The notes under the pieces: model-generated
Database searches by the model: none
The model's input: only the letters and a program-made list of their open reading frames with translations
What the model was told of the DNA's origin: nothing
Assembly (NCBI GenBank): GCA_958510825.1
Contig: OY294050.1
Location: 9,897,340 to 9,961,339 of the forward strand
DNA from: Brachypterus glaber
Lineage: Eukaryota; Arthropoda; Insecta; Coleoptera; Kateretidae
Reading direction: 5' to 3'
Length of the DNA: 64,000 nucleotides
Program-made: the position numbers and the translations under genes
Shown here: positions 61,542-64,000 of the stretch, in pieces
Layout of the letters: each line of letters begins with the position of its first letter
How positions within the stretch are numbered: the first letter of the stretch is position 1

Positions 61542-62464
61542 AGGGTTCCCGTAGTATTTTCCAAACATAATTCCAGGACAATTCCAGAACATTATAATTT
61601 TTTCCAGGTATATTTTCTGAGAAGTTAAAATAGGATGATACATATTCTTATGATAGTAAGATCCAGTATAAGTAAATAATAAACTCTTTAAGAAAAACAG
61701 GAATAAACTGAGAATAAAAAATAAGTATAAAGTTTTTGGTATATTGCACATGTAATAAAACCTAGGTGTAATGTAATACTTTTAAATATACTCGTGTCAA
61801 TCTGACGTCACAGCGCGTAAATTAAAAAGCACTCTGTAGTGTAACTGTCACTTATTTATTAAGACTTAATACATAATTATTATATAGAAAATGTATATAA
61901 ACAAAAATCATTTATTACATCTTAAGAAATAAGTTTCAATTACCCTGCTGAGTGGTATTTAGTTTTCGCGCTGTGACGTCAGATTGACACGAGTATAAAA
62001 ACATTCTCAAATTGAGATAAAACATTTGAAATAAAATAAATATAAATACATAAAGAAACATAATAACTTAGGAAAAAACATAATGTAAAATTTTAAAGAG
62101 CTCAATTTTGTTTTGAAAGTTCATTTATTTTTTATTGATTCCAAGGAATCGGTAGACTTTTTCCTATAAGCGTTTATTTTGATAACAAGGTATACCTTGT
62201 TAAGAAAAATGATTTTATAAAATCATGTTTCTTTTCAAGGCGATTTCATTTACATCCTTGTTTAACTGGGTTACTGTAGATTCCATTTTATTTTATTTTC
62301 GTTTATAATTTCTAAATTTCAGTTTCAGCTAGGATAAATATAAGTCAGTAAAACTCAAGGACAAAAAACAAAAATCCAGGAAAAATTGAGAATAAAAGGC
62401 AAATTCAAGGACAATTCCAGGACTGGAACATATTTTGAAAAAATCCAGGACGCGTGGGAACCCT
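61542..62464. mobile_element. hAT-like non-autonomous element, with a nested insertion
   Basis: The ends are AGGGTTCCCGTAGTATTTTCC on the left and AAATCCAGGACGCGTGGGAA then CCCT on the right. AGGGTTCCC ends with CCAGGA words inside are typical of insect hAT elements. Repeated CCAGGACAATTCCAG words lie near both ends. No transposase frame is present. The fold-back at 61788-61996 interrupts it. Confidence 0.6.
61788..61996. repeat. Fold-back element with two TGACGTCA sites
   Basis: The terminal inverted repeat begins ATACTCGTGTCAATCTGACG, with TCACAGCGCG following, and is repeated in inverse at the right end (TGACGTCAGATTGACACGAG, then TAT). Perfect CRE octamers TGACGTCA lie at 61803-61810 and 61974-61981, about 1.0-1.2 kb upstream of the SIK ATG. 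Confidence 0.85.
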
Positions 62465-62768
62465 GAGCCTACTCTGTACTCCTACCTACCTACTTTCCAT
62501 TAAACCTAGTTCTCAATAACCCCACTCTCCAAAACCATACTCCTACTATAATAATTTGTGTGACATGTAGGGGAGCATAGGGCACATTAGGAAATGGGGC
62601 ACATTGGCTGTATTGGAAGCAGAGTAATCCTTATGGCAAACAAACGGATGTGAAAAATAGGAATGCTCTTTTACTGGACAGTGTATTTTTACATGTATTG
62701 GTCACGTCCACGTCACGTCCCAATGTACCCCACCCTCCCTTACTTTACGACCAAAAAATATTTCTCAC

Positions 62769-62891
62769 TATGGAAAATGTTACCTTGCTTGGAGACCTGA
62801 GGCACCGAATGACGTTGGTTGAATTCGCGGTTTTCTTCTTTGAAAAGCTTAGGGGTGTTTTGGATCAGATAAGTTGACGATCTCGATTATT
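62769..62891 (+). repeat. Duplicated SIK-upstream segment, copy B
   Basis: Diverged direct copy of 60981-61103. It begins CTATGGAAAATGTTACC, then has CACCGAATGACGTTGGTTGA and GGGGTGTTTTGGATCAGATA. Its plus-strand frame reads MENVTLLGDLRHRMTLVE and stays open to 62877 because the GTAAGT donor of copy A is lost. Confidence 0.8.
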
Positions 62892-62969
62892 TTATTTGTT
62901 CACACCAGGGCCATTCCAGCGTTTCGGGTGTTTCACTTTTACACATTAAAACTAATTTTATGAATACTT

Positions 62970-63833
62970 CCCAGTCCGCACATATATGGATGCAACATGG
63001 TAAAGAAAGATTTTTTAGGTAACATGGGCCATATTACATGAGACATAACATACACATGTATGCTACATAACATGCCCTATAACATAAAGATTTTTTACGT
63101 TACATGTGCCATATTACATAAGATGTAACATACATATGTATGATACATAACATGCAATATTGCATGTTATGTATCATATATATGGTACGAGAACATACAC
63201 GATACATAAAATGTTATGAATTCAATACTAAATATGGCGTCTATATTATTTTAATTTTTATAGGTTAGAATCACTAATATTCTTAAAATTGTTGTTAATA
63301 ATAAAAGTTTTACCCTTAAGTAGTAGAAACGCATGTATTTTTAGACAACTAAACCGATTTTAGATAATTTTAGACAAAAAATTAAAATATATATATTTTT
63401 TTTAAATGATTATTTGCTATTTTTTCTCTAAAAATTGGCTTTTTATGTGGCCCATGATTTTTAAGCCTGGTAGAAAGTTTGCTTTCACAGTAAAAATGCA
63501 CATCGTATAAGAATTTTGCCTGATGGATGCTACATATAAAGATATTTATATACTTTAATTATTAGGTTTATCAAAAAGACGTAAAAATGTTCACCATGTC
63601 TAAATCTATGATGCACTCCATAACAAGTAAAATTGGGAAACGCCTACTTTTATTGTTATGTACCTAGTATGTTTCTGATATGTAGCATGTTATGTAGCTG
63701 ATACATAACTTGAGGCGGAATTGTTAAAGTCCAAGGACTATACATGGACTATAAAAATTACATGTCTGCAACATCACATAGAACAGTGGTTATGTACCTG
63801 CTATGTTCCTGCCATGTATTTGTGTTGACTGGG
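62970..63833. mobile_element. CCCAG-ended element with ACATGT-word arms
   Basis: The left end is CCCAGTCCGCACATATATGG and the right end TTTGTGTTGACTGGG. Both arms are built of ACATGTATG and ATGTTATGTA words. The core of about 360 bp (63240-63600) is homologous, in inverse, to the core of the element at 49148-50661. TT lies on both flanks. Confidence 0.7.
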
Positions 63834-63952
63834 TTATTGTGCTAATAGATTGGTACATGTATGCTACAATTAGACTAATACACCAGTTAAAGAAACTTGT
63901 TAAAATCTGACATAAAATTAAAAAAAAAATAAGGAAGGTGTTGGCAAAATTG

Positions 63953-63992
63953 GCCGTTTCGGGTGTTTCATTTTTTTGAAACACCCGAAACG
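63953..63992. repeat. Perfect hairpin CCGTTTCGGGTGTTTCA
   Basis: CCGTTTCGGGTGTTTCA, a T-run, and TGAAACACCCGAAACGG. The same word GTTTCGGGTGTTTCA lies alone at 62921-62936, so P-type insertion 62970-63833 may have split a related element. Confidence 0.85.
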
Positions 63993-64000
63993 GCAAATTT

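Larger units (their letters stand above)
61104..62768. other. Upstream non-coding stretch filled with repeats
   Basis: This stretch between the two duplicate copies holds an outer repeat end at about 61131 (GTCCATTATAATATGTCACAC-like, shared with the element at 56697), a hAT-like element at 61542-62464 with a fold-back nested in it, and low-complexity pyrimidine-rich DNA. I see no gene. Confidence 0.6.

Overview
The window is AT-rich, intron-dominated arthropod DNA, most probably from an insect. The evidence is one long conserved kinase gene split by canonical GT-AG introns, tRNA-like SINEs with AAAC tails, a Penelope-like element, and very many short fold-back DNA elements. I cannot name the species.

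Almost everything from about position 1 to 60,784 lies within one minus-strand gene, a salt-inducible kinase of the SIK2 type (AMPK-related family). I placed ten coding exons by frame, splice sites and family motifs. Going downstream they are 60784-60662, 37453-37390, 31364-31249, 21189-21019, 13739-13616, 10788-10586, 5643-5384, 3131-2763, 1070-649 and 415-185. All adjoining phases agree. Together they carry the glycine loop, HRD and DFG motifs, the LKB1-type T-loop, the UBA-like segment and two PKA/14-3-3-type sites (RRRPS and GRRASDG). The exon for the rest of the N-lobe, with the catalytic lysine, was not found; it belongs in the 23-kb first intron, which holds a 200-N assembly gap at 44681-44880. 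The 3' end of the gene lies off the left edge.

Inside the intron between the C-lobe exon and the UBA exon, on the same strand, sits an intact intronless short-chain acyl-CoA dehydrogenase gene (5836-7053). Its catalytic glutamate codon reads glycine. It looks like a nested retrocopy or a neofunctionalised paralogue.

The introns are a dense palimpsest of repeats: six copies of one tRNA-related SINE; a Penelope-like retroelement with RT and GIY-YIG domains and a 14-bp target duplication; a head-to-head pair of its terminal repeats with a 13-bp target duplication and hammerhead-like motifs; a truncated non-LTR element with an 11-bp target duplication; and about twenty fold-back elements of 0.1-0.8 kb. 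The most unusual signal is a set of elements with CCCAG-type ends whose arms are built from element-specific short palindromic words (GACGTC, GGATATCC, ACATGT, AACTTCTT). A related pair shares one core but has entirely different arms.

Region 60785-64000 is the upstream side of the kinase. It holds a CpG-richer 200-bp putative promoter, a possible divergent first exon (60984-61027) with a diverged duplicate 1.8 kb away, and a fold-back carrying two perfect TGACGTCA sites.
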